Of a stretch of 64,000 nucleotides of DNA, positions 31,365-43,448 are shown in pieces. The stretch lies in NCBI GenBank assembly GCA_947311845.1, contig CAMZMU010000055.1:19067040-19131039 (forward strand). Direction: 5' to 3'. Numbering within the stretch: position 1 is the stretch's first letter; each line of letters opens with the position of its first letter. The position numbers were made by a program, and so were the translations under genes. The notes beneath the pieces were generated by a model. That model saw only the letters and a program-made list of their open reading frames with translations. It was not told the DNA's origin and ran no database searches. This DNA comes from Poa pratensis. Its lineage: Eukaryota > Streptophyta > Magnoliopsida > Poales > Poaceae.

Positions 31365-32086
31365 TTGGGTGGCCGAGAATTAGGTTAATTTTTGGTCAAC
31401 CCATAATTAGTTGTGGTGGCAAAGTATTGAGTACGCCAGCACACCGGCCGTACAATTTGAGACAGACAGACTCAAACGTAAGTCTTACCGGCACGTCAGA
31501 GCAATCAAGGTCGTCACAACGATTTGGTCAAAAAAATCACCAACTCAAGCTAGTTTCCCAACCAAAACCTTTATCCAAATAAAAAAAATTCCAACCCAAA
31601 ATTCTTTGTTTGGTTGGAAACTCTGAAAAGTGTTGCTCTTCCTTTTCCTGGGTACTGCCTACGTTTCATCAGAAATCCAGAATTCTCTCAATCTGTTTAT
31701 TCACCGGCTTGACAATTGCTGTTTGGATTACTTTGGCTGGTACATAGTCTCTGTAGCTACTGGCGGCTTGGCGGGCAGTAGCGTAGGGCATGTGTTCCAT
31801 GCAATTTGATTGTCAGACAGTGTTAGCAACGATCAGTCTAATCTGTATCCGTTATGGTGTCTACACAAATATGTACTGTTATATACGCCGATCGATGCAA
31901 AGGCCAGAAGACAGTAAGATTTTCCTTTATAAATACAAATATGAATGCAATGTACAGGTTCAATTCATTTGTGTATTCACGAATACCTCACAAAAGTACA
32001 CAACCCGAATGACACAAAAGTACGCACACAGCCGTATAACACCAAGCTGAACAAATTCGGCAGGCAGAACGAGCAATTATCAGAAT
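31365..32086 (+). other. Intergenic DNA downstream of the P450 gene
   Basis: No gene or repeat boundary recognised. The part nearest 32118 should hold the P450 3' UTR and poly(A) site. Confidence 0.4.
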
Positions 32087-32118
32087 TCAGAGACCGATGT
32101 ACGTAGGCATACGCAAGA

Positions 32119-33747
32119 CTATGCAGCGGCGGCAGTGGTGGTCGGGATCACGACTGACCCCCTCGTCGGCGTCTCCTCCGGCGGCGCGACGTAGCTGGCG
32201 AGGTCCCTTGGCTTGACGTTCACGCGGAGCCCGTCCTTCATGAACAGAGTGAGCGACATCTTCTGCTGCACCTGGTGCCCCGGCACGAGCTCTACCGAGT
32301 GACGCAGCAGCACCGCCGACGCGATGGACTTCATCTGCAGGTAGGCTAGGTCCTTGCCGAGGCATACCCTGGGCCCGCCGTTGAACGCCACGAAGCGGTA
32401 CGCGTCCTTGACGGGCTCGAAGCGGCTGCCGTCCGCCGACAGCCACCTTTCCGGCCTGAACTCCACGCAGTCCTTCCCCCATATGCTCTCCATTCTCCCG
32501 ACAGAGTAGATGGAGTAGGTGATCGCCGAACCCGCGGGCACCAAGGTGCCGTCGGGGAGCACGTCGTCGGCCACGACGTACTTGGAGTCCTGCGGCACCG
32601 ACGGGTACAGGCGCAGCGTCTCCGACAATGCCGCCTTCAGGTACACGAGCCGGTCCAGCTCGTCGAAGTCGAGAGGCTCCTCGGCCCACCTCTCCGTGTC
32701 GTCGCCGCGCGTCTCCTTGAGCACGGAGGCGATCTCGAGGAGCACTTTGCTCTCCACGTCCGGCCTCTGCATGAGCGTCCAGAAGAACCAGCTGAGCGCA
32801 ACGGACGACGTGTCGCGCCCCGCGAGCAGGAAGTTGAGCGCGATCCACTGGAGCACGTCTTCCGGGAAGGCATTGCCGTTGCAGTCGCGCTTCTTCATGA
32901 ACCGGGACAGCAGGTCGTCCGACGGCGTCGCCTTGCGCGCCGCGATGGTCTCGGTCATGAACTGGTCCACCACCGCGAGGCTCTTGCGGAGGCTCTGCTC
33001 GCTGCCCATGCCCAGCGCCTTCTTGATGCGCCACAGGAAGCTGGGGAACAGAAACCTCTGCATGGTCGCCAAGGTGGCATCGTCGAAAGCGTTGGCGAAG
33101 GGGTTATCCGACAAGTCGGGCGACAACGTCTCGGGATCCTTGCCGAAGGTGAGCCCACAGATGTTGTCGAAGGTGAGACGCAGGAGGAGGTCCTGGAGGT
33201 CGACGCTGGCGGCGGCGTCGCAGTGGTCGGCGAGGATGCGCCACAGGCGGTCCTTGATGGAGCGGTTGGCCCAGCGCGCCATGGCCTGGCGCAAGGTACG
33301 GGTGGTGAACTCGAGCGCCGCCGTTTTGCGCTGGAGCAGCCACGTCTCGCCGTCGGAGTTGAAGATGCCCTGGCCCAGGAGATCGTGGAACGCCGCCTGC
33401 CACATGGGGCCCTTGGGGTAGTTGTCGAAGCGCGCGCGCAGGATGTGCTCCAGGTTCCGCGGGTTGCACGTCACCGTCACCAGCCCCTGCCGCCGCGCCA
33501 GGAACGGCAGCGGCAGGATGCATGTCTGGTACGTCGCCGCCTCCCCCGTGGCGCGCAGGTTGTCGGCGATCCAGTCGTGGACGCGCGTCCTGTTCATCAC
33601 GACGCTGGGGAGGCTGCCGACGAGCGGCCACATCCGCGGCCCGGACAGCCGCCGCGACAGCGCCCAAAACCACACCAAGTACGCCGATGCCAATGCCACG
33701 ACCGTCGCGGCGATGGCGCTAGGGTGTTGCAGCATGCCGGCATCCAT
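32119..33747 (-). CDS. Cytochrome P450, CYP86A-like fatty-acid omega-hydroxylase
   Basis: A single-exon 542-codon gene, the usual length and structure for CYP86A. It has an N-terminal membrane anchor (residues ~11-30, [20 protein letters not shown]), proline-rich hinge ([12 protein letters not shown]), [15 protein letters not shown] and [15 protein letters not shown], which are CYP86 hallmarks. It also has the helix-I oxygen-binding motif AGRDTS (~309-314), ETLR (~376-379), PERW (~432-435) and the haem loop [10 protein letters not shown] with Cys ~462. CYP86A enzymes hydroxylate the terminal carbon of long-chain fatty acids at the ER for cutin and suberin; this role is inferred from family. 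The start at 33747 is the first ATG ahead of the anchor. All key residues are intact, and it is the only apparently functional cellular gene in the window. A damaged partial copy lies 4.3 kb away. Confidence 0.92.
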   Translation of the reverse strand: MDAGMLQHPSAIAATVVALASAYLVWFWALSRRLSGPRMWPLVGSLPSVVMNRTRVHDWIADNLRATGEAATYQTCILPLPFLARRQGLVTVTCNPRNLEHILRARFDNYPKGPMWQAAFHDLLGQGIFNSDGETWLLQRKTAALEFTTRTLRQAMARWANRSIKDRLWRILADHCDAAASVDLQDLLLRLTFDNICGLTFGKDPETLSPDLSDNPFANAFDDATLATMQRFLFPSFLWRIKKALGMGSEQSLRKSLAVVDQFMTETIAARKATPSDDLLSRFMKKRDCNGNAFPEDVLQWIALNFLLAGRDTSSVALSWFFWTLMQRPDVESKVLLEIASVLKETRGDDTERWAEEPLDFDELDRLVYLKAALSETLRLYPSVPQDSKYVVADDVLPDGTLVPAGSAITYSIYSVGRMESIWGKDCVEFRPERWLSADGSRFEPVKDAYRFVAFNGGPRVCLGKDLAYLQMKSIASAVLLRHSVELVPGHQVQQKMSLTLFMKDGLRVNVKPRDLASYVAPPEETPTRGSVVIPTTTAAAA

Positions 33748-33890
33748 TGCCGTGGCGGTGCGTGGTACGTAAAAAGCTTGTAACAGTACTTGCTAAGTGG
33801 TGTTATAGTTAACCAAGGTGGATTTAGGCCTCGTGATTAAGAAATGGCGCGGTGCTTGGTGGGTTGGGAAATGTGTTCGGCGCGCCCGTG

Positions 33891-33899
33891 TATATATAT
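33891..33899 (-). promoter_or_regulatory. Probable TATA box of the P450 gene
   Basis: An ATATATATA stretch on the minus strand lies about 145 bp upstream of the ATG, a normal distance for a plant core promoter. Confidence 0.5.
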
Positions 33900-34625
33900 G
33901 CTCTGCTCACTAGCCGTGTGGAAATGTCTTGCAAGGTTTTGAATTCACGATGGGCAAAAAACTAATGCGTTGCTATCGTCCATACTTCTTGCCTTGTTGG
34001 CCGTTCTTCTCAACAAGAATTTTTTGGTGATGTCGCTCACTCTAGTGTGCGTGCGTGTAGAGTGAGTAAACTAATCGCGGTTGGTGCCTGCGGGTAAAGA
34101 CTGCATCAGAAAGCGAGGAGCTGTTGGTCTGAAGGATGTTCCACTGCAGAAAAATCAGGGTGTTTGCTGGCATGAATTGCTCTCGTTTTCTATACCGTTT
34201 GTACAAACTAGAGAAAGGTAGCCCATAGTTTTACCAAACCACCAATGGCTATTTTGAGGTACTAGAAGCACGGCAGGCAATTGTATGAGCTTACAAGCCA
34301 TAGTAGTAGATTAGAAACATCTCTTCCCTGCCAACGGCCATCCAACAAACCAAACCAGATAGAAGCATATGAGAAACTTGTAGGCAGGCATACAAGACAA
34401 GTGTGCGCAATTCCCTCGCTCTACCAGTCTAGCTAATATGTTCTCTCTTTGATCTGTCTACATTTCTACTCGCTTAATTGCACACCTTTTTTTAAAAACG
34501 TGGCCAAATGTTTGCATATTATAGAGGCCACATCAGGGGCGAGATAGTAGCAGGCGTATGGAGTCTGCCACGACACTGATGACGGGGCCCGCGAGATGGA
34601 ATTCGATGGTTAGGACAGCAAAGGG
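33900..34625 (-). other. Upstream region of the P450 gene
   Basis: No gene or element boundary was recognised. A long poly-G stretch begins at about 34627. Confidence 0.35.
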
Positions 34626-34680
34626 CGGGGGGGGGGGGGGGGGGGCGGGGGGGAGAAAAGAACCGAATTTTATGGGCGGC

Positions 34681-35484
34681 TGTTTTTTTTTTAGGTAAAG
34701 CGGCATCATCATGCCACACACCTTGGCTAACCTCAAAAAAATTTGCTAACTCATGAGCTGCCCTATTGGCCTCCCTAGGACAATGAGAAAAGATTACACG
34801 AGCAAACCACGACATAAGAAAGCACACTCTTCATAAATCGCCACAGCTGCTCCTAGCGAATTGCTACCGTTTTACATTGTCTCCACTACCTCCATGCAAT
34901 CAGATTCAACCAACAACTTATTGCACCCCACATCGCCAGCAAGTATTAATCCATCTCGGAGAGCAAAAGCCTCGGCTGTAGCAACATCTTCTACAAAATG
35001 CAGGTCACGTCTTCCACATGAAATAACAACACCATAATGATCTCGAAGAATAGCTCCAGAACCCCCGTTCCAGAATCAATATCAAATGCCGCATCAACAT
35101 TAAGTTTAATCATTTCCTCTAGAGGTTTCTTCCAGCCATGTCTCTCAATGGCACTTGAGCTTGACTTCTTTGCTCGTGCATAATTCAGCGAAAGAGTCAA
35201 GATTGATTGTACTGGCCTCCTATATGCTTGGAGAGATTCACCATGGGGTTGCCTTCCTTCGTTCCCACCAAATATACCACATTGCTACCGCCGACACATC
35301 ACAAACACGAAGGTCCGATATCAATGATAGAGCTGATGTATCTAACAGAAGAGTCTCCATAATTGGAGTCCATTAATCTGTAAGATTTTTTCATTTTCAA
35401 TTTTCGAGGACAATCCCAAACACTGCCATATCTCGCTCGCTCGAGAACACATGAAAAAATCATGTGGAATGCTTTCACAGTCAA
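34681..35484 (-). pseudogene. LINE 3' end: zf-RVT and RNase H-like domains, degenerate
   Basis: On the minus strand, an RNase H-like (RVT_3) segment starts W.KPLEEMIKLNVDAAFDIDSGTG and ends FSHCPREANRAAHELANF. Upstream of it (near 35484) lies the second half of a reverse-transcriptase zinc-binding domain. Several stops and frame shifts interrupt it. The segment ends in GCTTTACCTAAAAAAAA, the tail typical of plant L1-type LINEs. Its upstream half is on the other side of Helitron 1, at 38595-38705. Confidence 0.75.
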
Positions 35485-38400
35485 TCTATTATATACTAAA
35501 AGCAAAATGAGGGAGTTTTTCGAGGCACCACGTTAAGCCACATCATGTAAATTAATTTTAACAGTTGGATCTAATATTTGTGGTTGCGATTTATAATTAT
35601 ATAACGAGTTGTTACATGGAAATTGTCCGGTTGAGCTACCCATGATCATGTCATGGATGACATCAGCAACCTTTTTTTCTTTTGCATTGTCCAACTCTTA
35701 CGTATATGTTACGTACCTTTTTTTTAGGCTATTGGTCTCATGCGCATGAACTAGATGACGTAACCCCATTGAGTCAGATTGGATTTGCAGGGATAATTTT
35801 AAATTTCATAATTTTAAAAGGATGCCTTAAAATAATTAAATATGAAAAAGATGCCTTGGACATGATTTTTTGTAGCATAGCTTCCAAATTTAAAGAAAAT
35901 AATTAAATATAGCTAACTTCAGTTAAGCTCTTTTGCATGCGTGTCATAACATGCTTGCGCAGCAATCAATAATTGTCAAAATATTAGAACTAGATGGGAC
36001 AAAGGGTTGTTTCGAAAAGAGAAAACTCAGAGAACATGCCTTTGATAGAATGGTTAGGAGGGTGGTTGTACCCCCAGCACACCAGAGATCTAACCCAGGT
36101 TTGGCACTGATGTTTCTCATTTAGGCGGAATATTCTTCAGTGGGAAGCGACGTTCCCATCGACAGCGAGGCGCCTGTGGTGACTTCGTCAATCTCAAGAC
36201 CTGACTGCCGGATCAGACTTTCGGAGGTGCTCATAGGTAGGGGTAGGGTGTGTTTGTGTTCATAGGGGTGAGTGTGTGCACACGTGTGTGAGTGTCTGTG
36301 TTTGTACTACTGTGTTTCGCAAAAAAAAAGAGAAAAGCCATGTATGCGATATGTAAGCACATGTGGAGAGCCGCGTGTAAACAAAATGGTCAACATAAAA
36401 TTCGGCAATCCCACTATTCCACATAAATTGGTCGTATTTGCCTATCCCAAACATGTACTTTTAAGGTAAACAATAAAATTATGATTCGCTCTGATACAAC
36501 ATAAGTGTCGCAATTTTGAACAGGGGTTAATTCCAAATTGCAACACTTATTATGAATCTGAGGTAGTAGTATTTTTTCACTATACAAATTTCATTTCACA
36601 ACATATGGAATGTTTCATGAAAAAAGGATGTCGGGTTATAAAGATTTTGAAAAATAACCCAGCGCACTAAAATCATTTGTAGCAGAATTTTTTCATATGC
36701 CACAAAACTTATCCTCTGTCAATTAAATTTTACACGTAATAATAGAAAATAGACATTTATATGTCAAAACAAATTCTGGATTTTCTATACTACGACGGTC
36801 ATTTGTTTCCCAAGGGAATTTATATTCTTCTGAGTTAACTTGAAGATTTGGCTGCCCCTCTACGTTTAAAATACCTCCACTGATGTCTCGATGCAATATT
36901 GTTCTTACAGCAAGTAACGGTGCTACATCAACAACAGCCTAAAAAAAATTAGCGACTTATTTCAATCTTAATACGGGAATGAAAAAATTAACGATAATGG
37001 TGTATGCTACCCTATTACAACAATATATTAGTATGTAAATTTATGATACTTGGCTTGGATTTTAGGCCCACATATGTTCTAGAGATTAATTGTATGTTGT
37101 AAATTTCTCTACAGATTTACAGTTGAGTGACAATGTCATGAGACTACATTTAGTTTTTTTGGAAGTTCACTCTATTTAAACTATATGTTGGTGCGACCTC
37201 AGGTAGTCTGTCTGAGAGGCATCAAATATGGAATTTACTTTCTGTCATAACAAAATGTTACCGAGGTTGTCAAATCGTTCAGGTTGTGTTCTCCATGGCT
37301 CAATGAAAAAAAAACAGAGGAGAATATTAGGTTAGTCTTTTTCTTATGTCGGCACCTTTATTTTTCGAGCGCAATCGTATCACAAAACATCTAATTCTTT
37401 ATCAGTTTTAATGTTCATTTTGACCCATTGTAGCAAGTGGACTGTGGAAAATTCCATAATAATAATTTAAGTAAAACAGAATGATATTTCGCAATCTCAG
37501 ACAATTTGTATCTTTTTTGCTACTTGATATTCTCCTTGTAACTAATATACATGTGTGAACCATAGTTAGTGCCAAAGTACTAATTGATAAACCTTCATGA
37601 ATATTATATTGTCGGTGAAATCAATTGGCCAGAGAATTCAATGTGATTCGAGAAAATATGTGTATGTACAGTATTCTCATTCAAGGGTCTAAACAATACT
37701 ATCTACTCGATCGACTACATTTTGGTTAACAACATCCAATAAATACATAATGACAAAATAAATAACATAGGTTTTCCATTATATTCCTAACAATTCTACA
37801 ATCATTACAATCATCTTTTATTTCAGAGCCAGAGATGCACACCAAAGTGTAGAACAAACCAATCGTGAGCATTTTATGATGCCATGCAGTACCTTTACAG
37901 AGGCACGGGGATGCTTAAGCTGACCATCCATTGATGTTGGATACTTATAGGCAAATTAGATAAATTTATCAACAAAATTTACCATTCATTGATCAGGTTG
38001 CATAAAAATAGGAGTTACCTATCCAGATTCTGTATATGTGTCAATATATATCATTTTTTTTACCGGTAATCCATGGTACATGGGAGCAATTCCTTCCAAA
38101 ATAAAAGTTGTTATCTTTGATTAAATATGAACAACAACTACATGGTTAAAATAAAGGGACATAAAATAAAAAATAATTGCTTCAAACAAACACAAAAATA
38201 TAAATTGTGAGTGCAAGTAAATGTTAATTATCATTCTTTAATATAATATTTACAACCAATTAGACTATATTACCATAGAAGAGAAATTAATTTCAAATGA
38301 ATATGTAGTAAGGATTACGTAATACATGAGTAAATTCAAATTCAGATTTTAATGATTTCAGAACCTTATACATATATTGATATTTAATTTACGTTACATT

Positions 38401-38594
38401 TTATTTGGAAAAGATTATCAATACATACCAATAGTACGCAATATGCTTGCCCCTTTAGGAATACGATGTCGTCTATTTTGCAATGGAGTGGATAAAATAG
38501 GAGGGGGATTTTTTGTATAGAGTAAAAAGTTGTAATTAACATTTTTGACATAATAAAGGTGATGCCCTCGCATTTGCGAGGGCCAACATGCTAG
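35485..38594 (+). mobile_element. Helitron 1, non-autonomous
   Basis: The 5' end TCTATTATATACTAAAAGC fits Helitron starts. The 3' end has a 9-bp hairpin (GCCCTCGCA/TGCGAGGGC at 38564-38583) followed by CTAG at 38591-38594. Insertion is between A (35484) and T (38595) with no duplication, as Helitrons do. Removing it rejoins the codons of a zf-RVT domain, which confirms both ends. Length is 3110 bp. No Rep/helicase gene was seen. It contains a SINE and otherwise AT-rich DNA. Confidence 0.92.
36030..36330 (+). repeat. Triticeae-type SINE inside Helitron 1
   Basis: A tRNA-like head (TGGTTAGGAGGGTGGTTGTA, GATCTAACCCAGG as a weak box B) is followed by GGCGCCTGTGGTGACTTCGT-like body sequence. The tail GGGGTGAGTGTGTGCACACG ends in TTTCGCAAAAAAAAA. 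AAAAGAGAAAA near 36015 and at the tail may be the target duplication. Confidence 0.65.
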
Positions 38595-38705
38595 TTGTAC
38601 ACAAAGGACATTGACTAGATATTGGCACATGACGATTGGCAAGGATCCCCAAACATGGAATAGCTCCGAGCAATGAACGCCATGAGTGGATCTTAGATAT
38701 GTGTA
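38595..38705 (-). pseudogene. Upstream piece of the LINE zf-RVT domain
   Basis: The minus strand encodes LLGAIPCLGILANRHVPISS then QCPLC, the zinc-ligand start of a reverse-transcriptase zinc-binding (zf-RVT) domain. It joins in frame to 35484 once Helitron 1 is removed. The other side is cut by a Copia LTR at 38706. Confidence 0.75.
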
Positions 38706-39227
38706 TGTCAAGGATTCCTAATGCTAACCGAGTCGGTTGTGTTGTAATTGTAATCTTTGTAATCTCTCCTAATATAAATATACGTGATCGGTCATGCCAT
38801 TGCATTGTGCCAGAATCCCCCAAACCATCGTTACCCTTTGCTTTACATGGTATCAGACGACAGGTGATCGATCCTCTCGCGCTTCAATCATAGCGCCGCC
38901 ATTAAAACTTAGCCGCCACAGCTTGCTCGTTGTCACGGATCGCCATGTCTTCCGCCAGCACAGCTGACTCCACCATCGGCGCCCTTGCCTCCTCGACGGT
39001 GCCTGCTCTCGGCATCTCCACGGCGCCCGCTCTCGGCCTCTCGATGGCGCTTCCCGCGGCGCCGCGGACGCGCCCGCGCTCGGTTTCTTGACCGTGTCCG
39101 CCTTCGGCATGTCCACAGTGCCCGCTCTCGACGGCTCCAGCTTTAGCGCCACCTTCACGATCATTAACACTCAGTGAATACACGTGATTCTCAAATTACA
39201 GCCATCCCCTCCGATTATCCCAATTGT
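38706..39227 (+). mobile_element. Short-LTR Copia fragment: LTR, primer site and start of gag
   Basis: A 142-bp LTR (38706-38847) runs from TGTCAAGGATTCC to TTGCTTTACA. The next bases TGGTATCAGA (38848-38857) are the initiator-tRNA-Met primer site used by Copia elements. ATG at 38944 opens an Ala/Ser/Pro-rich gag start (MSSASTADSTIGALASSTVP) that soon hits a stop; later codons (FSATFTIINTQ) resemble the usual Copia gag N-terminus. The rest is missing where the family X LTR begins. GTGTA (38701-38705) is the possible target duplication. Confidence 0.75.
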
Positions 39228-40712
39228 TGTCACTTTGGGGTCTCGGATTCTAGACAATAATAGGTGCATACAACTTGTAGATATGATCCAAATGAAATAA
39301 TTGTATTCATGAAAACATAACATGTTCAGATCTGAAAACATGACACTCGGGCCCTAAGTGACAAGCATTAAACATAACAATTTGCAACAATGATAATAAT
39401 TAACACACATAGTAGATACTAGGCATCATGCCCTAATGACCATACTCCTATTACGTGAACAATCTCATCCAATTCCTTCCATTCCTTTTTGACTACAGCG
39501 GGGAATTACTCGCACATGGATGAGGAAATCATGGATGGTTGATGCAGAGGCATTGGTGATGACGATGGCGACAATCTCCTCCCAATCCCCGTCCCGGCGG
39601 GGTGCCAGAACAAGAATTTTGACCCCCGAAATAGGGTTTTTGGTGGCGGCGGAGCTCGGAAGCGTTTCTCGTAAAATCCTTGTGTGGCGTCAGTTTTAGG
39701 TCGAGGGCGATATATAGTGTAACATCCCAAAAATATTATCAATATTATATTCCAAAAAGGAGAGCCAACAAAAACTTTTGTTGTTTATTGTGTGTTGATT
39801 GCTTCTTGTTACTTAAGTTGTTTGTTCTTGTTGTGTGTTGCTTGCTCTATTGAACACTTGAAGAAAAAGTAGAAAACAAAATAAAGTTATAAAGAAGGAA
39901 AAATAAAAGTGACAAGTTGTCACATGAAATTCTTCAAGTGACAAACTCATTTATTTTTAGACCAAAGTCAGTGGAGTTGTAATGTAAACACTCACATTTT
40001 GATTCTTACTACTTTCCCTCTTCAAATGCTATTTTTAAAACTAATTTTAAAATTGTAAAGTAAAATCAATTTAAAATAAACCAAATTACCAAATTCAAAA
40101 CCCTATGAAAGAAAATGATGCAAAACATTTTATTTTGCAAAGCCAATTTTTGTGGAGCTTCTACATGTTATGGGGAGGCCCACAATTATTTGCAAATTTT
40201 TATAAAATGTTTAAGTGCCCCAATTAAATTCCAGAAATGCTGCTGGAATTGAAAAGAAGAAAAAGAAATAGAGAAGGACCTAGTAGTAATAAAAGAAAAG
40301 AAGAAGCAGGGGGCTTTCTGCAAAAGTGTCGTCGACTTCGACCCCGACGACCATCGCCGTGTCGCCATGGCGTTGCTCGCCGTTTCCGCGCTCCCCAGGC
40401 CCCCCTGGCCGCGCACTCCCTCGCTCCCGTGCCTCTGCAGCCGCGGCGCCGCAGAGGAGAGCAGTTACGCCGTCCCTCGCCTCGATTCCACTCCAGCGTC
40501 GCCGTGGCGAGCTCGCCGTCGTCGACCCAAATTGGCCCAGCTCGCTGCTCCTCGACACGCCGCGCTTGGCGGAGACCTTCTAGAACGTGCCCGGACCCCG
40601 CTCGACCTCACAGCGCCACGCCTCGTGCACCACTGCCTCGGATTCGAGAGGAGTTCCCGTCGGCGAGCCGCGGATGTGCTTGCACCCCGTCCACCGTACG
40701 CCGCCTCCTATG

Positions 40713-40720
40713 CTATAAAA
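40713..40720 (+). promoter_or_regulatory. TATA box in giant LTR copy 2
   Basis: CTATAAAA is followed by a pyrimidine-rich leader (CACCACCCCACTCCCTCACT). It lies about 390 bp upstream of the first splice donor of the candidate acidic gene, a plausible LTR promoter. Confidence 0.5.
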
Positions 40721-40972
40721 CCACCCCTCACCCCTCTGGGAGAAGCACACCACCCCACTCCCTCACTCCCCCTCTCCAATTTCACCGTGAGCCGCCAGGA
40801 GGGCGTGCCTCGCCGAAGCTCTGCCGCCGTCGAGGTCCGTCGTGGCCGCAGCACCTCGCTGCACCATTCTCCCCTCTGACCCCTCTACGCTGTTGCCTGA
40901 ACTCACCGCACTCACCCCATCCCTTTTCCCCTTTGATTAGTGCCCAGACGCGACCGTTGAACCTCGCCGGAG

Positions 40973-43448
40973 TTGCTGTCCGTGGCCGAGGAAGACGGAG
41001 ACCTCGCCGCCGACGAACCACTCCACCCCAGCAAGTGCAACTCAGCCAGGGGCTTCCACCTCACCACCGCCGTCGATCTGCATCATCGCCTCGACCTCCC
41101 GAGCCCTCTAGGTGAGAGATTCTTCCACCTCTCCGTCGCCGGCGCGGCAGCGCCGCCAAATTTTGGTCGCCGTCGTCGCATCGCACGTGGACCGTTGGAT
41201 CTCGATCCAACGGTAGCGTACCGCTTCGATTAGAAAGGAAAGCGAGAGAGAGACTGACGGGCGGGCCCCGCTCGTCAGGTTTTTAATCATTTTCCTGCGC
41301 GCGCTGTGTCGCTGCCAAGTAGGCCCCACTGGTCAGAGATTTAAACATTATCCATAACTGGATTTCTCTGTTTAAAATGGAAAATATGAAATCAGTACTG
41401 GATCCAACTTTGAAATTCAATATCTCAAGATTTATGAATCCAAATAAATCAAACTCAACTGTTCTAAAAATCTTATGAAATTGTTTAACCAACCCAATTG
41501 GTCTCATGTCATTTAATTAAATAGTTAAAAAGTATTATTAAAAATACTACAAAAGGCTATAAATTCTAAACTTGTTTGTTTCTGATGCTCTGTTTGTCCA
41601 AATAATTCCAAACCAATTTTTCTAGCTTAGTACTGCCTCGTGTTAGCTTCCCTAATTTTGGTAGAATTATTTGTGCATTATTAATTTTTTAGTGTTAAAT
41701 TGAATTTTAAACACCCTTCTGCACTCAAACATTTAATTATGTTAAATGGTTAACCCAAATGAATTAGGACCTATTTTGTTAGATCACGTTTAGCCATGTT
41801 TAGTTACCCCTAAAAGGATTTAATTTTAGGATCAACAGAACTTAATTGGTAGCTAAAACTTGATTATTAAGTTACTGGATTCAAACAAATGTGTAGGGAG
41901 TTTAGTAACTCCAATTGAACCAAATCAAATTGTGTTGTCTTCTACACATCAGTAGCTTTCCATAGAATTTTAGTTTTTATTTTTGTGACCAACAGAACTC
42001 AAGTTATTGAATTAAACATGTTCCACAAGTTTCTGCCTTATTTGTGAGCATAAATAAATGATGTTTAACTCAATTATTTTGAAACCAAATTGTATGGTTT
42101 GATGTGTGCAGTAGCTATGTGTGATGTTCATGATTGTTTTGGTTGAGTTGATTGCTTGTATAGATTAGTGATTGTTTTCATTGTTTGTTTATTAATTAGA
42201 CGAGAACGTTGTTGGATTTATCGAGGAAGGAGAGTTTGCTGAAATTGAAGAACAAGAGCAAGACCACTTTGCCAAGCAAGGCAAGCTATTCTCTGAGCTT
42301 GCACTACAAACATATGCATCTACTTTCATAACATGTTTTACTCTCAAAGCAAGATTTATAAAACCCATTTCAAAAGTATATGGATATTATTTTGCCACCC
42401 TATGTAGTAGTTTATATAAAACTTTAGGATGGGAAACAATGTTGTTAATTTCAAAACTCCTTTGAAATTTCTTGTGAGTTTATGAAATGCCGAGATGTCG
42501 GTGTTGGAATGGAGAAGTGGAAATGTGGTAATGTTTATGAAAAATGCACAGTGTCCTAGTACTATGGTGACCAATCTTACCCTGTGCGACCACATTTACC
42601 ATATATGGGAAAAGGCTTAGTCATGTAGTTTGCTCTTATTAGTATGGGATACCTCATCAACGGAGATGACTCCGTTATGCATGAGGGGATGGTCCGAGGA
42701 CCTACCCCCTGATCCGGGTCCTCACACAAGTTGGTGGGGAGGATAGAAGGTTCCACCATAAACCGCCGGACAAAACTATGAGTCCTCACACTTAGGGTTT
42801 CTGACGGGAAACCGGACTGGGTGTTGATGGAAAGTGTCATATGGGAAGGATCCTATACTAGCATGAGCAAATAAGAGGCTAGGGCCGGCGGCTTACTTCG
42901 CATACACCTGGTATGGCGAGACGTGGCAGACACGATGAGTTGCCGGATGGATGTGGGCTAAAAGCGTGCTACCTCTGCAGAGTGTTAAAACTATTCGAAT
43001 AGCCGAGTCCTCGGATATGGACAATTGGGAGACTGTCCTAAGACCTTGTGCAAGTTTTTAAAAGACTTTGAGTTTAAAAGAAAAAAAATGAAGTGGAGAT
43101 TGTTTCCTACACCTATACCAACGGATCGGTATGAGGTGGTTGGATGAAAGTGGACCATGACGGGCTATGGTCGGAAAAAGGAGGAGTTTTGGAGAAACAG
43201 ATAAAAATGGTGACTTCTTTAAAAGATGGTTATAAAACTCTTCTTACCTTTTTCAATAAAGATATAGAGATGTTTAAAATAAATAAAAGTTGTCAACTAA
43301 AATAAAACTATTGCATACTCATGTTGGGGTAGTTTGCGAGTACATTCAAATGTACTCATATTGGTTTCGTCCCTGGCTATTGACCTAGCCAGACTACGAG
43401 GAGGAGCACTACGCCGAGCAGGAGTATGGCGACTTCTACGCCAACTAA
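40973..43448 (+). CDS. Candidate three-exon acidic protein encoded inside giant LTR copy 2
   Basis: Exon 1 is open from 40973 to 41111 and ends ...SPL before GTGAGA. Exon 2 is 42200-42280 (81 bp, same length as in copy 1) and exon 3 is 43393-43448 with TAA. Exon 2 encodes an acidic stretch ending EEQEQDHFAKQ; exon 3 encodes DYEEEHYAEQEYGDFYAN. Compared with copy 1, both splice phases, the SPL exon end, the GC donor of intron 2 (CAAG|GCAAGC), FAKQ and the YAN-stop ending are kept. The only length change in exon 3 is three bases. No ATG is present in the exon 1 frame. Function is unknown. Confidence 0.45.

Noticed and set aside
32087..33034. Second long minus-strand frame across the P450 gene
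   Set aside because: Shadow frame of the GC-rich P450 coding sequence, Arg/Ala-rich, no domain.
34626..34655. Long poly-G run as a G-quadruplex regulator of the P450
   Set aside because: A simple homopolymer near a LINE tail; length may be unreliable and there is no evidence of function.
40237..41115. 292-codon plus-strand frame in giant LTR copy 2
   Set aside because: Arg/Pro/Ser-rich low-complexity translation of a GC-rich leader; several other frames are open over the same stretch. Only the frame leading to SPL at the donor is supported by copy 1.
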